64,000 nucleotides of DNA from Tessaracoccus sp. SD287 (lineage in GTDB: Bacteria; Actinomycetota; Actinomycetes; Propionibacteriales; Propionibacteriaceae), in the NCBI RefSeq assembly GCF_017355265.1, contig NZ_JADIJQ010000013.1, positions 1-64,000 on the forward strand. Reading direction: 5' to 3'. Below the pieces are notes generated by a model. That model was not told where the DNA came from. It saw only the letters and a program-made list of their open reading frames with translations, and searched no databases. Below, in pieces: positions 31,266 through 40,677 of this stretch; the stretch's first letter is position 1; every line of letters begins with the position of its first letter. The translations under genes and the position numbers were made by a program.

Positions 31266-31271
31266 TAAGAT
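31266..31271 (+). promoter_or_regulatory. Candidate -10 box of the ABC importer operon (leaderless)
   Basis: A TAAGAT hexamer ends six bases before the ATG of the binding-protein gene, and there is no ribosome-binding site between them. Transcription would start at or next to the A of the ATG, giving a leaderless mRNA, which is common in actinobacteria. A good -35 was not found. Confidence 0.45.
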
Positions 31272-31277
31272 CGCAGC

Positions 31278-32564
31278 ATGAACTTGAATCGTCGTCACCT
31301 CTTTGCTGCGGCCGGCGGACTCGCCGCCGCGGCAACACTCGCTGCCTGTGGCTCCAATGACGGAGGCCTCGGCTCGTCGTCGGCACCGGCCAGCACCAAC
31401 GGTGGCGGCGCCACCATCGAACTGTCGCAGTGGTACCACGAGTACGGCGAGGCCGGGGTGAAGGAGGCCGTCGAGAAGTACGCGGCCGACTACACCCAGG
31501 CCAAGGTCACCGTCGGCTGGAACCCCGGTGAGTACACCAAGAAGTTGGGGGCGGCGCTGCTGACCAACGACTTCCCCGATGTCTTCGAGTCCGAGCAGGG
31601 CGCCAGCCTGGACATGATCAAGCAGGGCCAGGTGGCCGACCTCACCGACATCATGGGCCCGGTGGCAGACCAGTTCGCCCCGGCCGTGATGAAGCGTTTC
31701 ATCTTCGAGGACAAGTACTACGCGGTCCCCCAGGTGATCGACATGCAGTTGCTGTACTACCGCAAGTCGGTCCTGGAGGCAGCCGGGGTGCAGCCGCCGA
31801 AGACGTTCGCCGAACTCGTGGATGCCGCCAACAAGGTCGCGACCAACGACATGGGCGGCTTCTTCGCCGGCAACGACGGCGGTGTCGGGGTGCTGGGCAC
31901 CATGCTGATCTGGGCCTCCGGTCTGGACCAGTTTGACGAGGCACGCACCAAGGCCACCTTCACCGACCCGGCGTTCTACGACGCCCTCAAGGCCTACCGG
32001 GACTTCTCCAAGACCAAGGGGCTGCTGCAGGCCGCCTCCAAGGAGTGGTACGACGGGGCCGCCTTCGTCAATGGCGAGACGGCCATGCAGTGGGGTGGTC
32101 TGTGGTCGATGCCCGACATCACCAAGGCCCACGGGGACGACTTCGGTGTGGTGCCGTTCCCGGCCATCGGCAGCAGCGGACGCGTGGCCGTCCCGTTCGG
32201 TGCGTTCGGTTCTTGCGTCGCCGCCAAGGGCGAGAACGTCGACGCCGCCAAGGCCTTCGTCAAGTGGCTGTGGATCGACCAGGAGGACAAGCAGGTCGAG
32301 TTCGCTGACGCCTTCGGCACCCACATCCCGGCGAAGACCGCACTGGTGCCCAAGGCCTCCAAGCTCGCCGAGGGCCCCGGCGCCGACGCCGCAAAGTTCG
32401 TCGCCGAGAACGGGTTCACCAACGACATCATGTGGACCGGTCCGCTGGGCGACGCCTACGGTGCCGCCGTCACCAACGTCATCAAGAAGAATGCCGACCC
32501 CGCCGCCGAGTTCGCCTCGGTCGGACAGTTGGCGGCCACCGAGCTCAAGCGCGTCAAGGGCTGA
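31278..32564 (+). CDS. Sugar ABC transporter substrate-binding lipoprotein
   Basis: The 428-residue family-1 solute-binding protein has a signal peptide with an N-R-R-H-L-F motif (Tat-like) and the lipobox L-A-A-C, with lipidated Cys24. After a Ser/Gly linker come the two lobes of the MalE-type fold (ELSQWYHEYGEAGVKEAV near the start). It should bind an oligosaccharide or other carbohydrate on the outer membrane face and deliver it to the two permeases downstream. The first permease gene overlaps its stop (TGATG). The sugar is unknown. Confidence 0.92.
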   Translation: MNLNRRHLFAAAGGLAAAATLAACGSNDGGLGSSSAPASTNGGGATIELSQWYHEYGEAGVKEAVEKYAADYTQAKVTVGWNPGEYTKKLGAALLTNDFPDVFESEQGASLDMIKQGQVADLTDIMGPVADQFAPAVMKRFIFEDKYYAVPQVIDMQLLYYRKSVLEAAGVQPPKTFAELVDAANKVATNDMGGFFAGNDGGVGVLGTMLIWASGLDQFDEARTKATFTDPAFYDALKAYRDFSKTKGLLQAASKEWYDGAAFVNGETAMQWGGLWSMPDITKAHGDDFGVVPFPAIGSSGRVAVPFGAFGSCVAAKGENVDAAKAFVKWLWIDQEDKQVEFADAFGTHIPAKTALVPKASKLAEGPGADAAKFVAENGFTNDIMWTGPLGDAYGAAVTNVIKKNADPAAEFASVGQLAATELKRVKG

Positions 32565-33535
32565 TGCCCGCGGCGCCCACCGCCACGAAGCCCGCCACCC
32601 GACAGTTGTCGCGGTGGCGGGCCTTCCGCGGTTTCCAGGGCCGCAACCTCTGGTACCTCGCCTTCTTCACACCGTTCCTGGTCGGATTGGTCGTCTTCGT
32701 CTACATCCCGATCGTGTGGAGCATCTACCTGTCGTTCTTCGACGCCCGCAACACCATCAACCCGACCACGTTCGTCGGCTGGGACAACTACGCCTACCTG
32801 TTCAACAGTGACCTGTTCGTCGGGTCGCTGCTGGTCTTCGTGGTGTTCGCGATCTTCATCGTGCCGCTCACCTATGTCTGCTCGCTGGGTCTGGCGCTGC
32901 TGCTGCAGGGTGCCCGATGGGGCCAGGCATTCTTTCGGTCGGTCTTCTTCATCCCCACCGCGGTGTCCTACGTCATTGCTGCCATGGTGTGGCGGCTCAG
33001 CTTCTTCAACGGGGCACGTTTCGGCCTGGCCAACTCGATCTGGCGGCAACTCGGCGGTGAGAACATCTTGTGGCTGGGCGGCACGAACTACTGGTACTGG
33101 CCGGTGGTGATCTCGTTGCGGCTGTGGCTTCAGGTGGGTTTCTACATGATCCTGCTGATTGCGGGCCTGAACCGCATTCCGCAGGACACCTATGAGGCGG
33201 CCGCGATCGACGGTGCCACCGGGTGGCGGCGGCTGCGCCACATCACCCTGCCGCAGCTTCGTCCGACCACCATCGCGGTGCTGATGTTGCTGCTGATCGG
33301 CGCCTTCCAGGCGTTTGATGAGTTCTACAACCTGTTCGGCAGCATCGGCAGCTACCCGCCCTACGCTCGTCCACCACTGGTGCACATGTACTTGATCAGC
33401 CTGGGCGGGGGTCAGCAGGACCTCGGCCTCGGTGGCGCCGCGACGGTCATCATCACCACCATCATCGTCCTGTTCGGACTCGCCCAGAACTGGCTGTTGG
33501 GACGCGCTGACCGCAAGGAGGCCAAGCAGTCATGA
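32564..33535 (+). CDS. Sugar ABC transporter permease (MalF/UgpA-like)
   Basis: This 323-residue inner-membrane protein has six or seven helices. The EAA loop E-A-A-A-I-D-G-A-T-G-W-R-R-L-R-H-I-T-L-P contacts the ATPase. The start at 32564 shares an A with the preceding stop codon (TGATG), supporting translational coupling. It pairs with the following permease as the heterodimeric channel of a CUT1-type importer. Confidence 0.93.
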   Translation: MPAAPTATKPATRQLSRWRAFRGFQGRNLWYLAFFTPFLVGLVVFVYIPIVWSIYLSFFDARNTINPTTFVGWDNYAYLFNSDLFVGSLLVFVVFAIFIVPLTYVCSLGLALLLQGARWGQAFFRSVFFIPTAVSYVIAAMVWRLSFFNGARFGLANSIWRQLGGENILWLGGTNYWYWPVVISLRLWLQVGFYMILLIAGLNRIPQDTYEAAAIDGATGWRRLRHITLPQLRPTTIAVLMLLLIGAFQAFDEFYNLFGSIGSYPPYARPPLVHMYLISLGGGQQDLGLGGAATVIITTIIVLFGLAQNWLLGRADRKEAKQS

Positions 33536-34371
33536 GCATGGTCGGTGGTCGTCGCTCCAGGGTGGTCAATGTCATTCGCTACGTCGTGCTGGTGGGGCTG
33601 GCGCTGTTCTTCCTGTTGCCGTTCTACGTGATCGTCCGCAACGCGTTCAGCACCAATTCGACGATCATCGCTGCCCGCTGGCAATGGATTCCCCAGCAAT
33701 GGGACTTCAGCGTCATCACCAGCATGTTCGCCGACAAGAACCTCAACCTGGCCAATGCCATGGTCAACTCGGCGGTGGTCTCGGTGGTGCAGACGGTGGC
33801 GACGGTGGTGGTCTCACTGCTGGCCGGCTACGCCCTGGCCCGGTTGAACAACTGGCTCGGCAGGGTGTTCATGGCGTTGACGGTGCTCACCCTGATGGTG
33901 CCGATGGCGGTGGTGTTTCTGCCGATGTTCGTGATGACCGCACAGTTCGGGTGGATCGACACCTACCGCGGCCTGATCATTCCGGTGATGTTCTCGGCGT
34001 TCGCCACGTTCATGTTCCACTCGGCGTTCCGCAACTTCCCGACCGAACTCGAGGACGCGGCCCTGATCGACGGCGCGACCCCCTTCTCGACGTTCTGGCG
34101 GGTGGTGGTGCCGAATTGCACCGGAATCATCGGGGCCGTCAGCGCCATCACCTTCATTGGTGCCTGGAATGCGTTCCTGTGGCCCCTGCTGGTGACCCGT
34201 GGCGACACCACCACGGTGCAGTTGGCGCTGAGCCAGTTCATGACCAGCCAAGGAGTGCGCTACCCGGAACTGTTCGCTGGCGGACTGGTGGCGATCGTCC
34301 CGGTGGTCATCGTCTTCCTGGTGTTGCAGCGCTACCTGGTCGAAGGTGTGGAGACCTCGGGGATCAGGTGA
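33532..34371 (+). CDS. Sugar ABC transporter permease (MalG/UgpE-like)
   Basis: The 279-residue, six-helix permease has the EAA-type loop E-D-A-A-L-I-D-G-A-T-P-F-S-T-F-W-R-V-V-V-P. Its ATG overlaps the stop of the first permease (ATGA). No ATP-binding subunit follows; CUT1 importers in Gram-positive bacteria often share a single MsmK/MsiK-type ATPase encoded elsewhere. The operon appears to end here. Confidence 0.93.
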   Translation: MSMVGGRRSRVVNVIRYVVLVGLALFFLLPFYVIVRNAFSTNSTIIAARWQWIPQQWDFSVITSMFADKNLNLANAMVNSAVVSVVQTVATVVVSLLAGYALARLNNWLGRVFMALTVLTLMVPMAVVFLPMFVMTAQFGWIDTYRGLIIPVMFSAFATFMFHSAFRNFPTELEDAALIDGATPFSTFWRVVVPNCTGIIGAVSAITFIGAWNAFLWPLLVTRGDTTTVQLALSQFMTSQGVRYPELFAGGLVAIVPVVIVFLVLQRYLVEGVETSGIR

Positions 34372-34787
34372 GACCCAGCGCCGGGCGACCCTGGCACGCC
34401 GGGCGATCCCAGACGTCCGCGTTGGTGTTCCACGGCAGTGCCCGGTCTCGCTGCATGGGCCCGTCCCTCTGCTGTGACCCCCAGTGCTGCTGTGACCCCC
34501 AGTGCCGTGTCCCATCTCACTGCCCGTCCCATCGCACTGCCCCTGCCGGTGCCCAGGGCTGCGAGCGAGCCGGCAAGGTTGCCCGTTTCGCACGCTCTGC
34601 ACTGCTGACCTCAGGGCAGCAGTACAGAGGAACCGAATGGGTCACGCCCAAGCATGCGGAAGCCGGGGGTCGCCTCGCGGGTGTGTGAGAGCTGGTGCAG
34701 CGTGACCAGAATTGTCGGAGGCGAGTGCGAGGCTCCCATCACGGGTCGACGACGATCCACACGAAGAACACTCTCCGGGGGGGACTC
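34372..34787. other. 416-bp non-coding interval with 18-bp near-repeats
   Basis: No supportable gene lies between the permease and the XRE regulator. Around 34468-34540 an 18-bp unit (CTGCTGTGACCCCCAGTG) occurs twice in tandem, followed by two more degenerate CCC..CACTG copies. The remaining sequence is unremarkable. The region may carry the promoter of the downstream regulator; a G-rich ribosome-binding site (GGGGGGGA) precedes its ATG. Confidence 0.5.
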
Positions 34788-35780
34788 ATGTGGCGGGGGT
34801 TGTGGGGGCACGGACCGGGACGAAGCGCTGACGATTACGTCAGAGGGGGCAGCAGTCGCGGGGACTTTGACAGCACGGCAAGCCGCAGCGGCCGCAGTGA
34901 CGACGGCGCTGCTGACAGCAGCGGCAGTGACGACGGCGCTGCTGACAGCAGCGGCAACGAGACCGCAAGCACCAATGGCAGCGCGACACTCGCCAGCAGC
35001 GGCCGCGGCAGTTGCAGTGGTGACTGGCTGCTGGTGGAGGAGGCCACGCAGCCGCGCAGCGCGACCGGGACGCTCAGGTCAGACCCATCATCGGCCCCGC
35101 CGGGCTTTGACGTGGTCGGCATCATCTTGCGCTGCCGCCGCACCGCTGACCTGTCCCAGCGTGAACTGGCCGCCCTGCTCGGTGTCTCCCCCAGCACTGT
35201 TGCCCGGTGGGAGACGGGCGAACGGATGCCCAACGCCGACACCCTCGCGGCCATCGCGGACCTCGCCGGATACCGAATGGGTCTGATCGACCATCGCGGC
35301 GAGCCCGTCACCCCGGCACCGAGAGAGACGCTGCGGGACAGGCGCGGACGGCGCATCCCGCCCCACCTCGACGTCGTGTTGCAGGAGGACACCGTGTGGC
35401 AGGCCGACCCCGAGGTTCCGGGTGGGTGGCGGTCCGTCCCGCACACCATTCACACCCCACGACGCTGGCGGCGCGACCTGCATCGCGATGACGTTGCACA
35501 CACGGCGGTCACGCGGGTGTCGGGGTGCGTGCCCTTCCACACCAACCACGATGGGTCACGTCGCCAGTGCCACGACATCCCCACTCCGCAGGACCATGCC
35601 GACTGGTCGGCAATTGTCGCCACAATCCACCAGACCCGACGGCAGCAGCGGCAGGCCGAGCGGGCCACCTGGCCCAGGGTGCCCGCACCAGAACCCTGCT
35701 TCTGTGACGTCGACTGCCACGAGGGGCCGGGCTGCTCCCTGGGCTGCCCCTGCCACTGCGAACCCGCAGTCAGCTACTGA
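34788..35780 (+). CDS. XRE-type regulator with repeat-rich N-terminus and Cys/His-rich C-terminus
   Basis: This 330-residue protein is unlike any family I recognise as a whole. Residues 1-90 are Ser/Gly/Asp-rich and contain a tandem duplicated decapeptide (SDDGAADSSG). A canonical Cro/C1 helix-turn-helix follows (about residues 118-150; DLSQRELAALLGVSPSTVARWETG-type). A basic middle region carries RRGRRIPPHLD. The last ~25 residues hold seven Cys and two His in a C-x-C-x3-C-H-x4-C-x3-C-x-C-x-C pattern, suggesting zinc or an iron-sulfur cluster. It may be a metal- or redox-responsive transcription factor; this is inference. Confidence 0.7.
   Translation: MWRGLWGHGPGRSADDYVRGGSSRGDFDSTASRSGRSDDGAADSSGSDDGAADSSGNETASTNGSATLASSGRGSCSGDWLLVEEATQPRSATGTLRSDPSSAPPGFDVVGIILRCRRTADLSQRELAALLGVSPSTVARWETGERMPNADTLAAIADLAGYRMGLIDHRGEPVTPAPRETLRDRRGRRIPPHLDVVLQEDTVWQADPEVPGGWRSVPHTIHTPRRWRRDLHRDDVAHTAVTRVSGCVPFHTNHDGSRRQCHDIPTPQDHADWSAIVATIHQTRRQQRQAERATWPRVPAPEPCFCDVDCHEGPGCSLGCPCHCEPAVSY
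34895..34954 (+). repeat. Perfect 30-bp tandem duplication inside the XRE gene
   Basis: Two identical 30-bp units (starting CAGTGACGACGGCGC) lie head to tail and in frame, doubling the decapeptide SDDGAADSSG in the disordered N-terminal region. The exact identity suggests recent slippage. Length variation would change only the linker. Confidence 0.9.
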
Positions 35781-35885
35781 ACCGCACGAACTCCAGGCGC
35801 AGGCAAGGGATCTTCCCTCCAGGCACCGGGTGTGGGATCAGAACTCCGTGCGCCAGGAGTCATCTCGCCCCGAGGCCGGGTTGGC

Positions 35886-37745
35886 TCAGGACTTCTTGTC
35901 CTTGTCCTTGCCACCCTCACCGGTCTGCAGCGCGGCGACGAACGCCTCCTGGGGCACCTCGACGCGGCCAACCATCTTCATCCGCTTCTTGCCCTCCTTC
36001 TGCTTCTCCAGCAGCTTGCGCTTGCGGCTGATGTCGCCGCCGTAGCACTTGGCCAGCACGTCCTTGCGCATGGCGCGGATGGTCTCGCGGGCGATCACCC
36101 GAGCCCCGATGGCCGCCTGGATGGGCACCTCGAACTGCTGGCGCGGAATCAGTTCCTTCAGCTTGCCGGCCATCGCCACGCCGTAGTTGTAGGCCTTGTC
36201 CTTGTGGACGATTGAGCTGAACGCGTCAACGGGTTCGCCGTGCAGCAGGATGTCGACCTTGACCAGGTCGGAGGCCTCCTCGCCGTCCTCGTCGTAGTCG
36301 AGGGACGCGTAGCCCTTCGTCTTCGACTTCAGCGCGTCGAAGAAGTCGAACACGATCTCGGCCAGCGGCAGCTTGTAACGAATCTCGACGCGGTCCTCGG
36401 ACAGGTAGTCCAGTCCCAACTGGATGCCCCGCCGGGTCTGGCACAACTCCAGGATGACGCCGATGTACTCGCTGGGCGCCAGGATCGTGGCCTTGACCAT
36501 CGGCTCGAAGACCTGGCCAATCTTGCCCTCGGGATACTCCGACGGATTGGTGACGACGTGTTCCTTGCCGTCCTCCATCTCGACCCGGTAGACCACGTTC
36601 GGGGCGGTGGAGATCAGGTCGAGGTTGAACTCCGTCTCGAGTCGCTCGCGAGTGATCTCCATGTGCAGCAGGCCCAGGAAGCCGATCCGGAAACCGAAGC
36701 CGAGCGCCGTCGAGGTCTCCGGTTCGTAGGTGAGGGCGGCGTCATTGAGCTGCAGTTTCTCCAGCGCCTCGCGCAGGACTGTGAAGTCGTCACCGTCGAT
36801 CGGGTACAGGCCCGCGAAGACCATGGGGTTCGGGTCCTTGTAGCCGCCAAGACTCTGGGTGGCGGGCTTCAGCAGCGAGGTGACGGTGTCGCCGACGCGG
36901 GACTGGCGCACGTCCTTCACGCCGGTGATCAGGTAACCCACCTCCCCGACACCCAGGGCATCCGACTTCAGCGGCTCGGGAGAGATGACCCCGACCTCCA
37001 GCACCTCGTGCGAGGCGCGGGTCGACATCATCTGGATGCGTTCGCGGTGGCTCAGTTCCCCGTCGACGACGCGCACGTAGGTGACCACACCGCGGTAGGT
37101 GTCGTAGACCGAGTCGAAGATCATCGCCCGGGCCGGGGCGTTCTTGTCGCCCACCGGGGCAGGAATCTGGGTGACGATCTCGTCCAACAGGTCGGCGACG
37201 CCGACACCGGTCTTCGCCGAGACGCGCAGCACCTCGCTGGGGTCGCAGCCGATGATGCCGGCGAGTTCGGCGGCGTACTTCTCGGGGTTGGCGCTGGGCA
37301 GGTCGATCTTGTTCAGCACCGGGATGATGGTCAGGTCGGCCTCGATGGCCAGGTACAGGTTCGCCAGCGTCTGGGCCTCGATGCCCTGGGCGGCATCGAC
37401 GAGCAGCACCGCGCCCTCGCAGGCCGCCAGGGAACGCGACACCTCGTAGGTGAAGTCGACGTGGCCGGGGGTGTCGATCATGTTCAGCACGTGGGTCGTC
37501 TCGCCCACCTGCCAGGGCATACGGACGGCCTGGGACTTGATGGTGATGCCGCGCTCACGCTCGATGTCCATCCGGTCCAGGTACTGGGCGCGGGCGGCGC
37601 GCGCATCAACGACCTCGGTCAACTGCAGCATCCGGTCGGCCAGGGTCGACTTGCCGTGGTCGATGTGGGCGATGATGCAGAAGTTCCGGATGATCTCCGC
37701 CGGCGTCGAACCGGGAGCGGGGGAACCGTGGGGCGCAGCAGGCAT
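35886..37745 (-). CDS. lepA: Elongation factor 4 (LepA)
   Basis: This 619-residue ribosome-associated translational GTPase has the P-loop A-H-I-D-H-G-K-S near residue 26, the switch II D-T-P-G-H and N-K-I-D. EF-G-like domains II, III and V follow. The LepA-specific C-terminal domain contains [23 protein letters not shown] and ends in a Lys/Asp tail. The length is typical. LepA back-translocates or helps assemble ribosomes under stress. The gene stands alone, with 65 bp to the pabBC gene upstream. Confidence 0.97.
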   Translation of the reverse strand: MPAAPHGSPAPGSTPAEIIRNFCIIAHIDHGKSTLADRMLQLTEVVDARAARAQYLDRMDIERERGITIKSQAVRMPWQVGETTHVLNMIDTPGHVDFTYEVSRSLAACEGAVLLVDAAQGIEAQTLANLYLAIEADLTIIPVLNKIDLPSANPEKYAAELAGIIGCDPSEVLRVSAKTGVGVADLLDEIVTQIPAPVGDKNAPARAMIFDSVYDTYRGVVTYVRVVDGELSHRERIQMMSTRASHEVLEVGVISPEPLKSDALGVGEVGYLITGVKDVRQSRVGDTVTSLLKPATQSLGGYKDPNPMVFAGLYPIDGDDFTVLREALEKLQLNDAALTYEPETSTALGFGFRIGFLGLLHMEITRERLETEFNLDLISTAPNVVYRVEMEDGKEHVVTNPSEYPEGKIGQVFEPMVKATILAPSEYIGVILELCQTRRGIQLGLDYLSEDRVEIRYKLPLAEIVFDFFDALKSKTKGYASLDYDEDGEEASDLVKVDILLHGEPVDAFSSIVHKDKAYNYGVAMAGKLKELIPRQQFEVPIQAAIGARVIARETIRAMRKDVLAKCYGGDISRKRKLLEKQKEGKKRMKMVGRVEVPQEAFVAALQTGEGGKDKDKKS

Positions 37746-37810
37746 TCAGCAAATTCCAGACAGTGTCGAATGGTGGGGGGCGGCTAGCGTCCGCCTGACG
37801 CGCCATTGTC

Positions 37811-39634
37811 TCATGACTGCAGTGTGATCGGCTGCCAGCCGCGCACGGCGTTGAAGCGGACCAACGCTGCTGCCCGCCGCAGGTCGTCCGGGGTCAACAC
37901 TGCCTCGACCAGGGTGCCGTCATCGAGGAGGTCCGCCCGGACGGTGCCCGGCAGGCATCCCGAGGTGGTGGGCGGGGTCACCCAGCGACCGTCAATCAGC
38001 GCGGCGACGTTGGCAATGGTGGTCTCGGTGACCTCACCGCGCTCGTTGACCAGCACCACGTCAGCGGCCCCCGGATGGCGGGCGGCGGCCCGGGCGTAGA
38101 CGTCACGCTCGGTGGTCTTGTGGTGGACGAACGGGTCGGCGCTGTCGACCGGCACGGTGTCGATGACCACCGGCACCGGTGACGCCGCGTCGCTCCCCTC
38201 GAGGCCGCCGACGCCGACGCCGACGCCGCCGGCGTCCTCGAGGTCGTCGACCTGCACGCTGGGACGACCGCGCTGGTCGATGAGCAGCCTGACCCGCGCC
38301 GCGGTCCTGCGCCCGGCGGTGGCCCTCGCCAGCAGCTCGGCGACCTGCGCCTCGTCCCAGCAGATGCCGAAGTACGCAGCCGAGGCCCGGACCCGGTCCC
38401 GGTGTCGGGTCCAGCGACCGATGCCCTCCCCGGGGCTCCAGCGCATGGTTTCCAGCAGGCTGAACCTGGCCGGGGCCCGGCGCAGCACCTCGGCCTTCAG
38501 CACCGCCTCGGCGTACTCCCCCGCCGCGGTCGAGTCGTGGGTGACGCCGCCGCCGGTGCCGTACCAGGCGACCTGGTGTTCGGTGTCGACCAGGACGGTG
38601 CGGATGCCGACGTTGAAGGCCCAGCGCGGTTCCCGAGCCCGATCGCCACGGACCCCGTCGGTACCCATCCCGGGACCGCCGAAGCCGATCGCCCCGCAGT
38701 AGATGCCGCGCGGGGTGGTCTCGAGGTCGGCGATGATGCCCATGGTGGAGGAGCGCGGTGCGCCGGTGATCGACGCGCACGGGAACAGGGCACCGAAGAC
38801 GTCCACCAACCCGGTCCCGGGGCGGGTCCTGGCGACCACGCTGGAGGTCATCTGCCAGACGGTGTCGTAGCGCTCGATGGCGAACAGTTCGGGCACGGCC
38901 ACCGTCCCCGGCACCGCCACCCGGGCCAGGTCGTTGCGGACCATGTCCACGATCATCAGGTTCTCGGCGCGGTCCTTGGCCGAACCCAGCAGGCCGACGC
39001 GCGCCGCCTGGTCGCTGGCCGCATCAACGCCGCGGCGGGCCGTCCCCTTCATCGGACGACACGTCAACCGGCCCTGGGCCCATTCGAAGAACAGTTCCGG
39101 TGAGGCCGAGGCGATCGCCCACCGTCCGGTCTGCAGCAGCGCCCCGAATCCGCCGCGCTGGGCATGGGCAATGCGTCCGTACAGCGCCGCCGGGTCACCG
39201 TCGAAGGGTGCCCACAGCCGGAAGGTGTGGTTGACCTGGTAGGTGTCACCACTGGCGATGAGCTCACGAATCCGGGCGATGTCGCTGGCGTGGCGGGCAG
39301 CATCGATGGTCGGCGTCCACTCCCCCGGAGCCATGTCCCCCATCGGGTCCTCGGCAGCCACGCGACGCTCGAAGACACCGAACCAGGCCAGCGGCAGGTC
39401 GCTGAACGCGGTGCCGCTGGTGTCGCGGACGACGAAGGCGTCGTCAAAGGCCGGCGCCGCCTCGTAGGACACCCAGCCCGCGACCCACCGACCGGCGGCG
39501 ACCGCGGCCTCGGCCCGGGCCAGCACACCGGTGACCTCAGCCAGGGACGCCGCCTCCAGTGCCTCGACGAAACCCTCCAACCGGAACGACCGGCGACGCT
39601 GCGGCCTCAGGTCGTCGAAGCGTGCGCTCGTCAT
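37811..39634 (-). CDS. pabB: Aminodeoxychorismate synthase component I fused to aminodeoxychorismate lyase (PabB-PabC)
   Basis: This 607-residue fusion serves p-aminobenzoate and folate synthesis. Residues 1-370 are the chorismate-binding domain with the P-M-K-G-T-A-R-R motif (P-I-K-G-T type, Lys characteristic of PabB) and the SITGAPR and GIYCGAIG segments. Residues about 385-607 are a class IV aminotransferase-fold lyase with the PLP-lysine region H-H-K-T-T-E-R and L-V-N-E-R-G-E-V-T-E. Between two strands of the lyase a Gly-Val run (GGVGVGVGG) is encoded by a GCCGAC hexanucleotide microsatellite near 38205-38235. The glutaminase PabA is not in the window. Confidence 0.92.
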   Translation of the reverse strand: MTSARFDDLRPQRRRSFRLEGFVEALEAASLAEVTGVLARAEAAVAAGRWVAGWVSYEAAPAFDDAFVVRDTSGTAFSDLPLAWFGVFERRVAAEDPMGDMAPGEWTPTIDAARHASDIARIRELIASGDTYQVNHTFRLWAPFDGDPAALYGRIAHAQRGGFGALLQTGRWAIASASPELFFEWAQGRLTCRPMKGTARRGVDAASDQAARVGLLGSAKDRAENLMIVDMVRNDLARVAVPGTVAVPELFAIERYDTVWQMTSSVVARTRPGTGLVDVFGALFPCASITGAPRSSTMGIIADLETTPRGIYCGAIGFGGPGMGTDGVRGDRAREPRWAFNVGIRTVLVDTEHQVAWYGTGGGVTHDSTAAGEYAEAVLKAEVLRRAPARFSLLETMRWSPGEGIGRWTRHRDRVRASAAYFGICWDEAQVAELLARATAGRRTAARVRLLIDQRGRPSVQVDDLEDAGGVGVGVGGLEGSDAASPVPVVIDTVPVDSADPFVHHKTTERDVYARAAARHPGAADVVLVNERGEVTETTIANVAALIDGRWVTPPTTSGCLPGTVRADLLDDGTLVEAVLTPDDLRRAAALVRFNAVRGWQPITLQS

Positions 39635-39698
39635 GCAGCGATTGTGTCAGCACACCCGCCCCCGCACGTCCACCCGTCGCGCACCACCGTCGAAGGAC

Positions 39699-40097
39699 TC
39701 ACAGCGCGTCGGCGACGATCACGACCAGGGGCAGCAGGCTCGACATGATGGTGCCCATGACGCTGCCCCCGCGGGGCCGCCATTGGCCGAGAAGGTCGGC
39801 CACCCCCATGGCGAGGCTGGCCAGCAGCATGTACCAGGCGACGGTGAGCACGACGACGCGCCCCGAGGCTTCGTCCCCGAAGAACACCATCCCCACGCCG
39901 ACCAGGGCCCCCACAGCACTGATCAGGTTCCGGGCACCAATGCAGAAGGGCCACAGGCGCAGTTCGTCCGGGTGGCGTGGTTCGACGTGCAGGAACCGGT
40001 GCGCCCACGGGCGGTCGACCAGGAACATCTCCACGGGTGCGACGGCGATGAGAATCGCGGCATCCACCAGGATCGCGACGATCGAGACAGTATTCAT
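39699..40097 (-). CDS. DUF1304 membrane protein
   Basis: This 132-residue protein has four hydrophobic helices. The first helix carries the family pattern with a polar E-M-F pair (APVEMFLVDRPW), and WPFCIGARN lies before helix 2. The ribosome-binding site AAGGAGG is strong. It is divergent from the MarR gene across twin operators, so the MarR protein probably controls it. The function of DUF1304 proteins is unknown. Confidence 0.85.
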   Translation of the reverse strand: MNTVSIVAILVDAAILIAVAPVEMFLVDRPWAHRFLHVEPRHPDELRLWPFCIGARNLISAVGALVGVGMVFFGDEASGRVVVLTVAWYMLLASLAMGVADLLGQWRPRGGSVMGTIMSSLLPLVVIVADAL

Positions 40098-40127
40098 GTC
40101 CGCCCTCCTTCGGGCTGCCGACCAAAT

Positions 40128-40169
40128 TAGTCAGCTTCTCTGACCATTGTAGTCAGCTTCTCTGACCAT
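40128..40169. promoter_or_regulatory. Twin MarR-type operators (20-bp direct repeat, 22-bp spacing)
   Basis: The 20-bp sequence TAGTCAGCTTCTCTGACCAT occurs exactly twice, at 40128-40147 and 40150-40169, 22 bp apart, so both face the same side of the helix. Each copy has dyad symmetry (GTCAG-N5-CTGAC). They sit in the divergent promoter region between the DUF1304 gene and the MarR gene, which makes autoregulation by the MarR protein likely. The second copy ends within the ATG at 40168. Confidence 0.85.
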
Positions 40170-40185
40170 GTGCAAGCATGGTCTG

Positions 40186-40674
40186 GTGACCACCGACTAC
40201 GGCGCCATGAACACCGGGCTGCTGCTGTACCTGCCCTACCGCTACCTGGAGGAACAGGTGCTGGAGGCAGCCAATGCCGAGGACCACCGGATCACGGCCT
40301 CCCAGGCCCGCGTCTTCCAACGCATCTCCGAGGGGGGCAGCCGCATCGTGGACCTGGCCGCGGCCACCTCGCTGACCAAGCAGTCGGTGGGGTTCATCGT
40401 CGACCAGCTCGTCCGCTCCGGCCACGTCACCCGCGAACCCGACCCCCTCGACGCGCGCGCCCGCCTGGTCACCATCACCGACCAGGGTCGGGCCATGATC
40501 GAGACCGGCCGCCAGGTCGTCGACCGGGTCGAACGGGAATGGCAGGGCGTGGTCGGCGAGGACGAGTACCGGGTGCTGCGCCGGGCGCTGCGCGCGCTCA
40601 GCGAGTACTCCGACCGGCATGCCCACGAGACCCTGCCGTCAGGGGTCAGCAGGGCGGCCGGTGTGACAAGCTGA
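40186..40674 (+). CDS. MarR-family transcriptional regulator
   Basis: This 162-residue winged-helix regulator has recognition helix region LAAATSLTKQSVGFIVDQL and wing D-P-L-D-A-R-A-R-L-V-T-I-T, the typical MarR D-x-R-D-x-R-like pattern. GTG 40186 is preferred because an upstream ATG (40168) lies inside the second operator; the ATG would add six residues. Likely targets are its own gene and the DUF1304 gene. The ligand is unknown. Confidence 0.88.
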   Translation: MTTDYGAMNTGLLLYLPYRYLEEQVLEAANAEDHRITASQARVFQRISEGGSRIVDLAAATSLTKQSVGFIVDQLVRSGHVTREPDPLDARARLVTITDQGRAMIETGRQVVDRVEREWQGVVGEDEYRVLRRALRALSEYSDRHAHETLPSGVSRAAGVTS

Positions 40675-40677
40675 GTC

